DNA of 64,000 nucleotides from Bacteroides sp. M10 (GTDB taxonomy: Bacteria > Bacteroidota > Bacteroidia > Bacteroidales > Bacteroidaceae). The notes under the pieces were generated by a model. It did no database searches. It was not told where the DNA came from and saw only the letters and a program-made list of their open reading frames with translations. The first letter of the stretch is position 1. Each line of letters begins with the position of its first letter. This document shows positions 58,001 to 64,000 of this stretch, piece by piece. The stretch is taken from contig NZ_CP060488.1 in the NCBI RefSeq assembly GCF_014334015.1, positions 3,244,501 to 3,308,500 of the forward strand, read 5' to 3'. The position numbers were made by a program, and so were the translations under genes.

Positions 58001-58340
58001 TGGTATTGTTCGTGTATACTATACAGATGGAACTTCTGATGTATTGGAATTAGTGAATCCGGATAACTGGTGTCCTATTGAGCAGGATTTCTATGTTGAT
58101 GGTCAGGCATTCACCGTTGTTTCTCCCCGTCCTTATCGCATTCATTTTAAGACGGGTTGGGTTAGCAATGACTTGGGAAAGGACTTAGGCATAAAGGGTG
58201 TTTATGGACGTTCCATCGAGGGGGGAGCAGGTGTACTTTTGGACATGCCTTTGAATCCTTCCAAAGAGTTAAGTCATCTGACGTTGGAAACACTTTCAAA
58301 CGATGTTGTTATCGGTCTGATGGGAGTTACATTGCAATAA
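55077..58340 (+). CDS. Large exported DUF4450-type putative glycosidase
   Basis: A 1,087-residue protein with a signal peptide ending PLNAQ. N-terminal beta region with SLNEHLRGTKRTLQYRPDGDEFVCVNG and RALYGSHSPFRVETSDRPVFAFY fits the DUF4450 family. A six-hairpin barrel follows (DPYLNTLGGALVAAADGIWD, WKMPLSGWRAGYTGDALGWHDRA-like block, NWTGDTAYVRKMWPVITRHLAWEKL, DPDNDGLYDAYACIWASDALYY). The barrel resembles alpha-L-rhamnosidase-type (alpha/alpha)6 enzymes in overall layout. The C-terminal 250 residues are beta-rich. With the preceding GH65-like gene it may remove a sugar or side chain from pectic oligosaccharides. The activity is not deduced. Confidence 0.77.
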   Translation: MSYFHLNLILQGKLTVCCLLMLSAMPLNAQREAKQIGDFKESISLNEHLRGTKRTLQYRPDGDEFVCVNGKNRYTRALYGSHSPFRVETSDRPVFAFYNNGRGGNISFKVILRDGTELALDCTGHCESRYSAGKRTYYLTDPSWGKGELRISVLALADMDGAIWRFSPSNMPKGAILRWQHGGTTGKRLSRNGDMGVDPADCFELPAEATDLVTGELPLQKEVYLVRGEVPEGYNVRKLYQQAEAASLALASHLKIETPDPYLNTLGGALVAAADGIWDGQVWLHGAIGWRMPLSGWRAGYTGDALGWHDRARTHFDAYAASQVTDVPNTIPHPAQDSTMNLARSEKRWGTPQYSNGYICRNPERNNQMHHYDMNLCYMDELLWHFNWTGDTAYVRKMWPVITRHLAWEKLNYDPDNDGLYDAYACIWASDALYYNSGAVTHSSAYNYRANKMAAFLASLIGEDPSPYQNEAEQILKAMNKRLWMQGKGCWAEYQDFMGHRRLHESPGLWTIYHALDSDVADPFQAYQATRYVDTEIPHIPVYADGLEEGYATIATTNWLPYSWSINNVAFAEVMHTALAYFQAGRPEEAYRLMKSSFLDGMYLGNSPGNLGQVSFYDAARGECYRDFGDPIGVASRLLVQGLYGILPDVLNGKMVIRPGFPAGWSKASISLPDITYHFVREKDTDIYRIEQRFKAPLALTLQVNVGRERIHSVKVNGKEVDWSFAEAASGYPVVVIPASSTKKSIVEIVWEGNRLNPVLPEIQAEALAEIRIPSILGAVFGEIYDPQGVLIQPNVSDTSIRSKVNDHLGHHTFFVRMKQGQMEWWQPVNVQITKSEKSPVILPFSQVNTSECRVMNMDSLFNANVTDIFRNEYLTPRSPYTTLQLPVQGIGEWCHPKLTADIDDAGLRALVRDEMLTTKLGVPFRTLAQGSNIAFTSLWDNYPDSLSIPLSGRASHAYLMMAGSTNHMQCRIANGIVRVYYTDGTSDVLELVNPDNWCPIEQDFYVDGQAFTVVSPRPYRIHFKTGWVSNDLGKDLGIKGVYGRSIEGGAGVLLDMPLNPSKELSHLTLETLSNDVVIGLMGVTLQ

Positions 58341-58375
58341 AATAAAAATAACATATTAATAAAAGGATAAGAATT

Positions 58376-59785
58376 ATGATGAGAAGAACTATTAATTTAC
58401 TACTGATGTTGCTTTTTGTGGCAGAGGTAACATTTGCGAATACTGTTGATTTTGATAAAGCATTTAAAGAAAGCGCCCGTATCGAAAAACAGATTAAACG
58501 GACCTCTTTTCCGAAACGAACATTCCTTATAACTGATTTTGGAGCAAAAACAGATGATGAGGCTAATCCTTGCCATGAAGCCATTAATCAGGCTATTCTA
58601 CAGTGCAGTCTGTCAGGAGGTGGCACAGTAATTGTTCCTAAAGGCACTTTTTATACCGGACCTATTACTTTAAAGAGCAATGTGAATTTCCATCTCGAAG
58701 AGGGAGCTGTTTTGAAATTCTCTACAGATCAAAGCCTTTATTTTCCTGCTGTTTTAACTCGTTGGGAAGGAATTGATTGCTATAATGCTCACCCCTTGAT
58801 TTATGCTTATGGTGAAAGCAATATTGCCATAACCGGAAAAGGTATTATCGATGGACAAGGTAGCATGGAAACTTGGTGGCCGATGTGTGGAGCCGTAAAG
58901 TATGGTTGGAAAGAAGGCATGGTGGCTCAACGTAATGGAGGTCGTGAACGCCTGTTGATGTATGGTGAAACATCGACTCCTGTCTACAAGCGTCTGATGA
59001 AGCCGGAAGATGGTATGCGTCCGCAGCTATTGAACTTACATTCCTGCCACACCATCTTGATTGAAGGTGTAACTTTGTTAAATTCTCCATTTTGGGTGAT
59101 TCATCCTCTTTTCTGCGAGAGCTTGATTGTTAGCGGAGTGACTGTTTTCAATCGTGGACCTAACGGAGACGGATGTGATCCTGAATCTTGTAAGAATGTG
59201 TTGATTGAGAATTGTACATTTGATACGGGTGATGATTGTATTGCCATTAAATCAGGACGTAATGAAGACGGACGTAAATGGAATATTCCCAGTGAGAACA
59301 TTATCGTACGTGGTTGCATGATGAGGAATGGACATGGAGGAGTCGTGATTGGCAGTGAGATTTCGGGTGGTTACCGTAACTTGTTTGTAGAAGACTGCCG
59401 GATGGATAGTCCGAATCTGGATCGTGTCATTCGTATTAAGACGAGCACTTGCCGTGGAGGACTTATAGAAAATGTATTTGTTCGTAATGTAACGGTAGGA
59501 CAATGTCGTGAAGCTGTACTTCGCATCAATCTGCAATACGAGAACCGGGAGAAATGTAAGAGAGGGTTTGACCCGATTGTCCGTAATGTGCATTTGAAGA
59601 ATGTAACTTGTGAGAAGAGTAAATTGGGGGTGCTTATTATAGGACTGGAGGATGATAAACATGTATATAACATCAGTGTAGAGGATTCTCATTTTAATAA
59701 TGTAGCCAAAGGAGCAAATGATATTAAAGGGGCGAAAGATGTTACTTTCAAAAACCTTTATATCAATGGTGAATTGGTGAAATAG
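58376..59785 (+). CDS. GH28 polygalacturonase/rhamnogalacturonase family, enzyme c
   Basis: A 469-residue exported beta-helix enzyme; signal MMRRTINLLLMLLFVAEVTFA. This copy has the full GH28 set: FLITDFGAKTDDEANPCHEA, GGGTVIVPKGTFYTGPITLK, GPNGDGCDPESC (the N-x-D motif), FDTGDDCIAIKSG (catalytic Asp pair), NGHGGVVIGSEISGG (the G-H-G block) and VIRIKTSTCRGG (RIK). Full motifs and the EGVTLLNSPFW strand are typical of exo-acting polygalacturonases. It follows DUF4450 by 35 bp and is the last enzyme of the locus. Confidence 0.94.
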   Translation: MMRRTINLLLMLLFVAEVTFANTVDFDKAFKESARIEKQIKRTSFPKRTFLITDFGAKTDDEANPCHEAINQAILQCSLSGGGTVIVPKGTFYTGPITLKSNVNFHLEEGAVLKFSTDQSLYFPAVLTRWEGIDCYNAHPLIYAYGESNIAITGKGIIDGQGSMETWWPMCGAVKYGWKEGMVAQRNGGRERLLMYGETSTPVYKRLMKPEDGMRPQLLNLHSCHTILIEGVTLLNSPFWVIHPLFCESLIVSGVTVFNRGPNGDGCDPESCKNVLIENCTFDTGDDCIAIKSGRNEDGRKWNIPSENIIVRGCMMRNGHGGVVIGSEISGGYRNLFVEDCRMDSPNLDRVIRIKTSTCRGGLIENVFVRNVTVGQCREAVLRINLQYENREKCKRGFDPIVRNVHLKNVTCEKSKLGVLIIGLEDDKHVYNISVEDSHFNNVAKGANDIKGAKDVTFKNLYINGELVK

Positions 59786-59815
59786 GGCATAATTGTAATA
59801 GATAAAAATCCAGCT

Positions 59816-60151
59816 ATGAATGAAGAAGAATGGAAGACTGTCTATGACGTACAAATTTATGTTACATCTTTATCAGCAATAAGTGATTGTAATTGGAATA
59901 AGTTAGAATTCTGGATAAATCTTCATCAGGATGGTTTTATCTATAAATTGAGGCATTATTATCCTATACTTTCAGAAGATGATATACATATCATTCTTTT
60001 GTTACGTATCGATTTTAGTAATGCGCAGATTTCAGAGTTGTTCCATATTCTAGGAAGTTCTTTTCGAATACGCCGTAGTAGATTGAAAAAGAAAATGAAT
60101 GTTTCTTGTAAATCTATTACCGATTTTATTAAATCGTTGCGTTTAGAATGA
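59816..60151 (+). CDS. Small helix-turn-helix protein, possible fragment of a TPR-type regulator
   Basis: A 111-residue protein without a signal peptide. The segment KLRHYYPILSEDDIHIILLLRIDFSNAQISELFHILGSSFRIRRSRLKKKM resembles the LuxR-like HTH at the C terminus of Bacteroides sensor/TPR regulators, which read KLTERDIRICCLIRLGFSNKEIA in outline. Such proteins have a large N-terminal TPR and membrane region, absent here. It could be a stand-alone DNA-binding protein or a remnant. The 30-bp gap to GH28-c suggests readthrough; a promoter is not seen. Confidence 0.6.
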   Translation: MNEEEWKTVYDVQIYVTSLSAISDCNWNKLEFWINLHQDGFIYKLRHYYPILSEDDIHIILLLRIDFSNAQISELFHILGSSFRIRRSRLKKKMNVSCKSITDFIKSLRLE

Positions 60152-60424
60152 TTTTTCTTGTAAAAACCATATACAAATGCGTATGCATTGGCTGTGTATA
60201 CGCATTTGTATACGGTTGAAATTTGTATCCCAATTTATAAATGTCGTCCTTTGTTACAACAAGAGCGATAAACTTTTATTCGTACTAATATTATGGAAAA
60301 ATACAGCTCCTTATCTTATGTAATATAGACAGAACTGGAAAATGAGCCAAACGATTATCTACTAATATCTTGGTATCGCCTTGAAAAAGATATTCAATAT
60401 TATTAATCTCTAAAAGTAGTTCTC
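60152..60424. other. Intergenic region with inverted repeat, boundary of the pectin locus
   Basis: No gene seen. A perfect 15-bp inverted repeat lies at 60170-60212 and the following TATACGGTTGAAATTTGTAT is repeated at 61754. This is the junction between the pectin genes and the cassette of small exported proteins. Confidence 0.65.
60168..60228. repeat. 61-bp repeat unit, copy 1, with 15-bp inverted repeat
   Basis: TATACAAATGCGTAT (60170-60184) is the exact reverse complement of ATACGCATTTGTATA (60198-60212). After it GTATACGGTTGAAATTTGTA repeats at 61734-61753. The second copy (61697-61754) has a less perfect hairpin. It may be a terminator-like element or a promoter region shared by two duplicated genes. 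Confidence 0.8.
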
Positions 60425-61138
60425 ATGAAAAAAATGAATTTAGGCTTTATTATGGTTGGATTAGTTTTTCTAATCAGTATTTCTGTGCTTAGTTGTCAGG
60501 CGAATGATGCTGATAATTACTCTCAACAGGCAGAAGATGTAACTGCTGCGGATCTCTTTATTGCTTCGGAAGCGCATCAGAATTTGGAAAAAGAAATCAG
60601 AAAGAACATGAGAAGAATGTTGAATGCCATTTCTAAATTTTCGAAAGAAGAAATGGAGCAATATCAGCAACTTAAAAAAGAATTACTTAGTCTGGAAACT
60701 CGTTCTGAAGCAAAAAAACAATGGAATAAATTGCTTGGATATGATTGTTACGCCAGCTTATATCGGATTTCCAATTTAGTTAGAGAAGTTTACGAAGGGA
60801 TAGATTTCACCAGATTGGAATTAATGAGGGCCCGTCAAAAGCGTAAAATGCATCAAGTTGTTATAACTCGTACCACAGAAGATGATGAGGCAATTCAAAA
60901 TTGTATTAAAGCCTATAGTGAAATGGCAGAGGCGAGAATAGAAGACTGTGTTAATCAATATAATCGAAATTTAGATGAAATACCTATTAATATTTCTTGG
61001 AAAGAATACTCAAGATTGGAAGGACAGTGTCAAGTACAACTTGATGAATGCACAAAGCCGATTCATGAGTATTTGGAGAATGGGATAGAAGCTTGTGAGC
61101 AAAGTAAGGGTAAGTGCACTATCTTAGCATATCATTAA
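60425..61138 (+). CDS. Cys-bearing exported lipoprotein, copy 1, unknown function
   Basis: A 237-residue protein; lipobox ISVLSCQAN (Cys near residue 24). Mature part has ADLFIASEAHQNLEKEIRKNMRR, then a predicted helical, highly charged stretch to about 150, ending RTT near residue 150. The C-terminal 80 residues carry Cys residues (IQNCIKAYSE, IEDCVNQY, GQCQVQLDECTK, EACEQSKGKC), which may form disulphides in the periplasm or outside. No known family recognised. It is a paralogue of 63125-63835, with shared strings such as LEKEIRKNMRR and TRLELMRA. Confidence 0.8.
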   Translation: MKKMNLGFIMVGLVFLISISVLSCQANDADNYSQQAEDVTAADLFIASEAHQNLEKEIRKNMRRMLNAISKFSKEEMEQYQQLKKELLSLETRSEAKKQWNKLLGYDCYASLYRISNLVREVYEGIDFTRLELMRARQKRKMHQVVITRTTEDDEAIQNCIKAYSEMAEARIEDCVNQYNRNLDEIPINISWKEYSRLEGQCQVQLDECTKPIHEYLENGIEACEQSKGKCTILAYH

Positions 61139-61176
61139 AAAGTGAAATAATATCTATATTCTAATTTGTAATTATT

Positions 61177-61677
61177 ATGAGAACAAATGAACAGATTTTT
61201 ATATGGTTTTTGGTAATGTTGGTAGGGGCTTCTACTCTTTCTGCTCAAAATAAGAAAGAATATAACTCAGAAGTTGTCAACAAGATCATTACATCAAGAG
61301 ACTATAAGATCAGTGTGGATACTTATATACCTCCGTATAGGGAGTACATAGAATTAGATTATCCCGAAAGCTCGATAGCAATTAAAAATGATTCGGTCTT
61401 TTCCGATCTTTTCTTTATTGAGGAATCTGATATACCTTATAGCGGCAGAGGAAATGAACTTCGTTTTCAGGTACCCCTCAAAAAATATACTATGGATATA
61501 GATAGGAAAGGGAATGTCCATATTAAATTTTCAGCACGGACAAAAGTAGACAAATTCAACTTTAAGATTATTGTGTATGTTGATGGAAGGGCGATTGTCA
61601 ATGTTTTTATGCAACACCATCAAAGTGTAAGTTTTTGGGGAGAATTAAATATGAAAAGAGAAGAGCCGAATGAGTAA
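61177..61677 (+). CDS. DUF4251 family exported protein, copy 1
   Basis: A 166-residue protein; signal ending STLSAQ. Mature chain has VVNKIITSRDYKISVDTYIPPYR, SIAIKNDSVFSDLFFIEESDIPYSGRGNELRFQ, and VNVFMQHHQSVSFWGELN; this pattern of a lipocalin/beta-barrel-like chain ending SFWGEL is the DUF4251 signature seen in Bacteroides. Function unknown. It follows the Cys-lipoprotein by 38 bp. It is not lipidated (no Cys after the signal). Its paralogue lies at 61772-62249. Confidence 0.85.
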   Translation: MRTNEQIFIWFLVMLVGASTLSAQNKKEYNSEVVNKIITSRDYKISVDTYIPPYREYIELDYPESSIAIKNDSVFSDLFFIEESDIPYSGRGNELRFQVPLKKYTMDIDRKGNVHIKFSARTKVDKFNFKIIVYVDGRAIVNVFMQHHQSVSFWGELNMKREEPNE

Positions 61678-61696
61678 AATCCTTGGTCTTAAAAAA

Positions 61697-61754
61697 CATA
61701 TTTAAATGTGTATACATTGGTGTATACGTATTTGTATACGGTTGAAATTTGTAT
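61697..61754. repeat. 58-bp repeat unit, copy 2
   Basis: It aligns to 60168-60228: AAATGYGTAT-type left arm, CATTGG, TGTATACGYATTTGTATACG and GGTTGAAATTTGTAT. Its inverted repeat is imperfect. It lies directly upstream of the frameshifted DUF4251 copy 2. Confidence 0.8.
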
Positions 61755-61771
61755 TTTAAATTGTAATTGAT

Positions 61772-62249
61772 ATGAAAACAAAAAAGGAAAATCTTTATAT
61801 TACTTTGGGTAGTGTTAGTGGGAGTTCCCACTCTTTCTGCCCAAAGTAAGAGGGAGCAAAGGGCGGAAGCTGTTAGCAATATTATCAGATCAAAGAACTA
61901 TAAGATATATGTGGACACTTACATACCTCCATATAGAGATCCTATACAATTGGATTACTTAGATTTGATAGAAATTAAAAATGATTCAGTATTTTCTAAC
62001 CTTCTTTATCTTGAGGCATCCGATATACCTTATAGTGATAGAGGAAATCAACTTATTTTTCAGGCTCCTATTAAAAAATATGCTGTGAATATAGATAAAA
62101 AAGGGAATGCCCATATCAAGTTTTCAACACGTACAGCAGTAGATTATTTCAATTTTAAAATTGAGGTGTATTCTAATGGAAGTGCGAACATCAGTGTCAC
62201 TATGCAACACAATCAAAGTGTCAGTTTCTTGGGAGAATTAAATATGTAA
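61772..62249 (+). pseudogene. DUF4251 family exported protein, copy 2, with frameshift in the signal peptide
   Basis: The mature chain (from about 61830 on: VSNIIRSKNYKIYVDTYIPPYR, NLLYLEASDIPYSDRGNQLIFQ, MQHNQSVSFLGELNM) matches copy 1. The natural ATG at 61772 is one base out of frame with it. The tract ACAAAAAAGG has six A; five A would give MKTKRKIFILLWVVLVG, a normal signal peptide, and an intact frame of 158 residues. As it stands only a GTG at 61812 opens the correct frame, leaving a cut signal (MLVGVPTLSAQ). So it is off, phase-variable, or a sequencing error. Confidence 0.75.
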
Positions 62250-62298
62250 AGAGAAGGGATGAAGATTCGTTTTTTATAGTAATTATTTTTTTAATATT

Positions 62299-63000
62299 AT
62301 GAGAGAAGTTATATTGATTTTTATTCTCGTATCTATAGCCCAGCTATTTTACGGACAAGAAAAATATACTATTCAGGGAGAATTACCTGATCATTCGTTG
62401 GATAATAGTTATTTGCGTTTAATCAATAGTTCTGCTCTTAGTCAAGAGAAAGAACGAATTAAACACTCATTTATTGACAGTATATTGGTGGTTGACGGGA
62501 AATTCCATTATGAAGGTAGTCTTTCACAAAAGCCATTCTTAGTATATCTTAGTAGTGCAAAGACAGGAAGAAAAATGTTGGATTTGGGCCTGCATTTTAT
62601 AGTTGAGCCTGGTAATATCCATATCCGTATTGCTAATTGGGCAGATGAGGGTGTTGTGTCAGGTACTCCTATTAATGAAGATTACAATACTTATATGATT
62701 GCCACAAAGAGAAATCTGAAAAAGGAATTGCTCTTCTTAGAAAAATATGCCCAATACCCAGATGTTGTACGATTCCACTTATCTTTTTTGTTGAACGGAC
62801 GAAGAGCGTCAAAGGATCCTGATTTCCCAAAATATCTACAGATTCTCGACCGAATGCCTAAAGCAGATCGAGACATTCTTTTGGCTTGGCTGGACTATAC
62901 TATTAAAAGAGAAGAATATGAAAAAAAGACCAAACCGTTGTTGGACAGTATACGTAACAATGCCCCTCGTTTTATCGAGACTATTCCGAGTAATTCATAA
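62299..63000 (+). CDS. DUF4369-type exported protein, copy 1
   Basis: A 233-residue protein; signal ending QLFYGQ. N-terminal half matches DUF4369 (YTIQGELPDHSLDNSYLRLIN, FIDSILVVDGKFHYEGSL, FIVEPGNIHIRIANWADEGVVSGTPINEDYNTY), which normally precedes a thioredoxin-fold domain in Bacteroides thiol-disulphide proteins. Here a short helical tail replaces the thioredoxin domain and no CxxC is visible. The tail reads KKELLFLEKYAQYPDVVRFHLSFLLNGRRAS. The role is unknown. A second copy begins at 63853. Confidence 0.82.
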   Translation: MREVILIFILVSIAQLFYGQEKYTIQGELPDHSLDNSYLRLINSSALSQEKERIKHSFIDSILVVDGKFHYEGSLSQKPFLVYLSSAKTGRKMLDLGLHFIVEPGNIHIRIANWADEGVVSGTPINEDYNTYMIATKRNLKKELLFLEKYAQYPDVVRFHLSFLLNGRRASKDPDFPKYLQILDRMPKADRDILLAWLDYTIKREEYEKKTKPLLDSIRNNAPRFIETIPSNS

Positions 63001-63124
63001 TCAACTACAATAAAAAATGAGTAGAATTCTGGTTTTATTGTTATTTGTGTGATGTTTTTGGGATTATGAGGTTAGCAATTGTATGTAAGTGTTCCCCAAG
63101 TTATTAACTTAAAAAAATAATTTT

Positions 63125-63835
63125 ATGAGAAAATGCAAAGTTTTCTTTACTATGGCTTTGTTAGCCTTTTTAATAGGTATGTCTGTACTTAGTTGTCAAT
63201 CGAATGACGATGACAATTATAATTCTCCTAAAGAACAAAATTTGACTGCTGTTGATCTCTTTATCGCTTCGGAAGCTTATCAGAATTTGGAAAAGGAAAT
63301 CAGAAAGAATATGAGAAGAAAGCGAAATGCAATATCTAGATTGTCGAGAGAAGAAAAGGAGCGATATCATCAACTCAAAATAGAGTGGCTCAATCCTAAG
63401 ACTCGCGCTGAAGCAAATGTTCAACTGAATCTCTTGCTTGGCTATGATGAAGAAGCGGATTATGATCGAATCTCATCTTTGGCTAGAAAGGTTTATGGAG
63501 GCACTAAATTTACACAATTAGAGCTAATGAAAGCATTACAAAAACGGCAAATGAAACGAGCTGTTGTTAATACACGAACAACTGATACCGAAGATTTAGA
63601 GACATGCAAAAAAGGGTGTACTGACCATGCTACACAGAGTTCTGGTATATGCTTTGATAATTATAATAGAGATATTAGCGAACTTGAAAGCATGGCGGAA
63701 TACTATGATCCTGAATATATTCGTTCTGAAAAAGAAAAACTCGGAACAGAACGAAAAAATTGTCTGGATGATGCTGATAAAGAGAGGGAAGAATGTATAA
63801 AAGATTGTAAAGGTACAGATGAAAAAAATAGATAA
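63125..63835 (+). CDS. Cys-bearing exported lipoprotein, copy 2, unknown function
   Basis: A 236-residue protein; lipobox MSVLSCQSN. The first 150 residues closely match the copy at 60425 (VDLFIASEAYQNLEKEIRKNMRR, YGGTKFTQLELMKAL). The C-terminal Cys-rich part differs: DLETCKKGCTDHATQSSGICFDN, TERKNCLDDADKEREECIKDCKG. Membrane attachment and conserved front with variable Cys tail suggest a conserved scaffold with a diversified outer part. It lies 124 bp after DUF4369 copy 1. The spacer includes an 11-codon signal-peptide-like ORF (from 63017) ended by an early stop, perhaps a decayed copy. Confidence 0.8.
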   Translation: MRKCKVFFTMALLAFLIGMSVLSCQSNDDDNYNSPKEQNLTAVDLFIASEAYQNLEKEIRKNMRRKRNAISRLSREEKERYHQLKIEWLNPKTRAEANVQLNLLLGYDEEADYDRISSLARKVYGGTKFTQLELMKALQKRQMKRAVVNTRTTDTEDLETCKKGCTDHATQSSGICFDNYNRDISELESMAEYYDPEYIRSEKEKLGTERKNCLDDADKEREECIKDCKGTDEKNR

Positions 63836-63852
63836 TTTTAATATCCAAAATT

Positions 63853-64000
63853 ATGAAGAGGAATCTATTTCTTATTGTATTAGTGTTTTTTGTTCAGTTG
63901 TTTTATGGACAAGAGAAATATACGATTCAAGGTGAATTCCCAGATAATTCGCTGGATGGAAAATATATAATACTGACAGATAAATCTTTTCTTTCTGATG
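63853..64000 (+). CDS. DUF4369-type exported protein, copy 2, cut by the window edge
   Basis: The visible first 49 residues (MKRNLFLIVLVFFVQLFYGQ signal, then EKYTIQGEFPDNSLDGKYI) match DUF4369 copy 1 at 62299. It follows the lipoprotein copy 2 by 17 bp, repeating the order lipoprotein then DUF4369. The 3' end is outside the window. Confidence 0.85.
   Translation, partial: MKRNLFLIVLVFFVQLFYGQEKYTIQGEFPDNSLDGKYIILTDKSFLSD

Noticed and set aside
60170..60212. CRISPR or tRNA-like structure
   Set aside because: Only two repeat copies with no regular spacers, and no cloverleaf; a simple hairpin explains it.
63001..63124. Small ORF at 63017 (11 codons)
   Set aside because: Too short and ended by an early stop; at most a decayed signal peptide, so not listed as a gene.

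Overview
The window looks like an accessory carbohydrate-use region of a gut Bacteroides or close relative. Signs of this are three SusC/SusD pairs, two hybrid two-component sensors (HTCS), Bacteroidetes lipoprotein signals, TAnnTTTG promoter elements, many carbohydrate-active enzymes and a moderately AT-rich composition. From about 1 to 59,800 it is one pectin-degrading super-locus. The families are those expected for rhamnogalacturonan I (RG-I) and homogalacturonan (HG). The species is not decided by anything I can see.

Layout. (1) 1-3337: the 3' part of an HTCS, cut by the window edge. (2) 3500-5612 (+): polysaccharide deacetylase-like protein and GH105. (3) 5880-11533 (+): three fimbrillin-like lipoproteins, a CE12-type rhamnogalacturonan acetylesterase and an unknown secreted protein. 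(4) 11924-27420 (-): SusD/SusC, SASA-type esterase, large GH2, a complete second HTCS, and a PL11 rhamnogalacturonan lyase broken by a frameshift. (5) 27641-31563 (+): GH28, a possible small transcript, PL9 and a small lipoprotein. (6) 31851-52827 (+): GH28, an esterase-GH105 fusion, a PL1 pectate lyase, then FAS1/SusC/SusD/FAS1/FAS1/SusC/SusD. (7) 52949-60151 (+): two large putative glycosidases of the six-hairpin type, a third GH28 and a small HTH protein. (8) 60425-64000 (+): a different module of duplicated small exported proteins (Cys-bearing lipoproteins, DUF4251, DUF4369), continuing past the window.

How it fits together. Surface lyases (PL1, PL9, formerly PL11) and outer-membrane lipoproteins would cut and hold pectin. 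The SusC/D pairs would import oligosaccharides. Periplasmic GH28, GH105, GH2 and the esterases would finish them, and the HTCS proteins would sense a breakdown product. Seven units carry one promoter design, with GTAC 43-44 bp upstream of the end of the -7 TTTG. Two units (31851 and 33362) carry another design with a shared ATAAGAAA...CTCCATAT block. The switch falls where gene content changes from RG-I-type to HG-type, which suggests two regulons placed side by side.

Most notable points: the 11-bp-type deletion in PL11, the two promoter families, the esterase-GH105 fusion, the GH2 with Lys where the acid/base Glu is normally found, fimbrillin-like and FAS1 proteins in place of usual glycan-binding lipoproteins, a promoter-terminator pair around a 19-codon ORF, and the duplicated terminal cassette with a homopolymer frameshift in one member.
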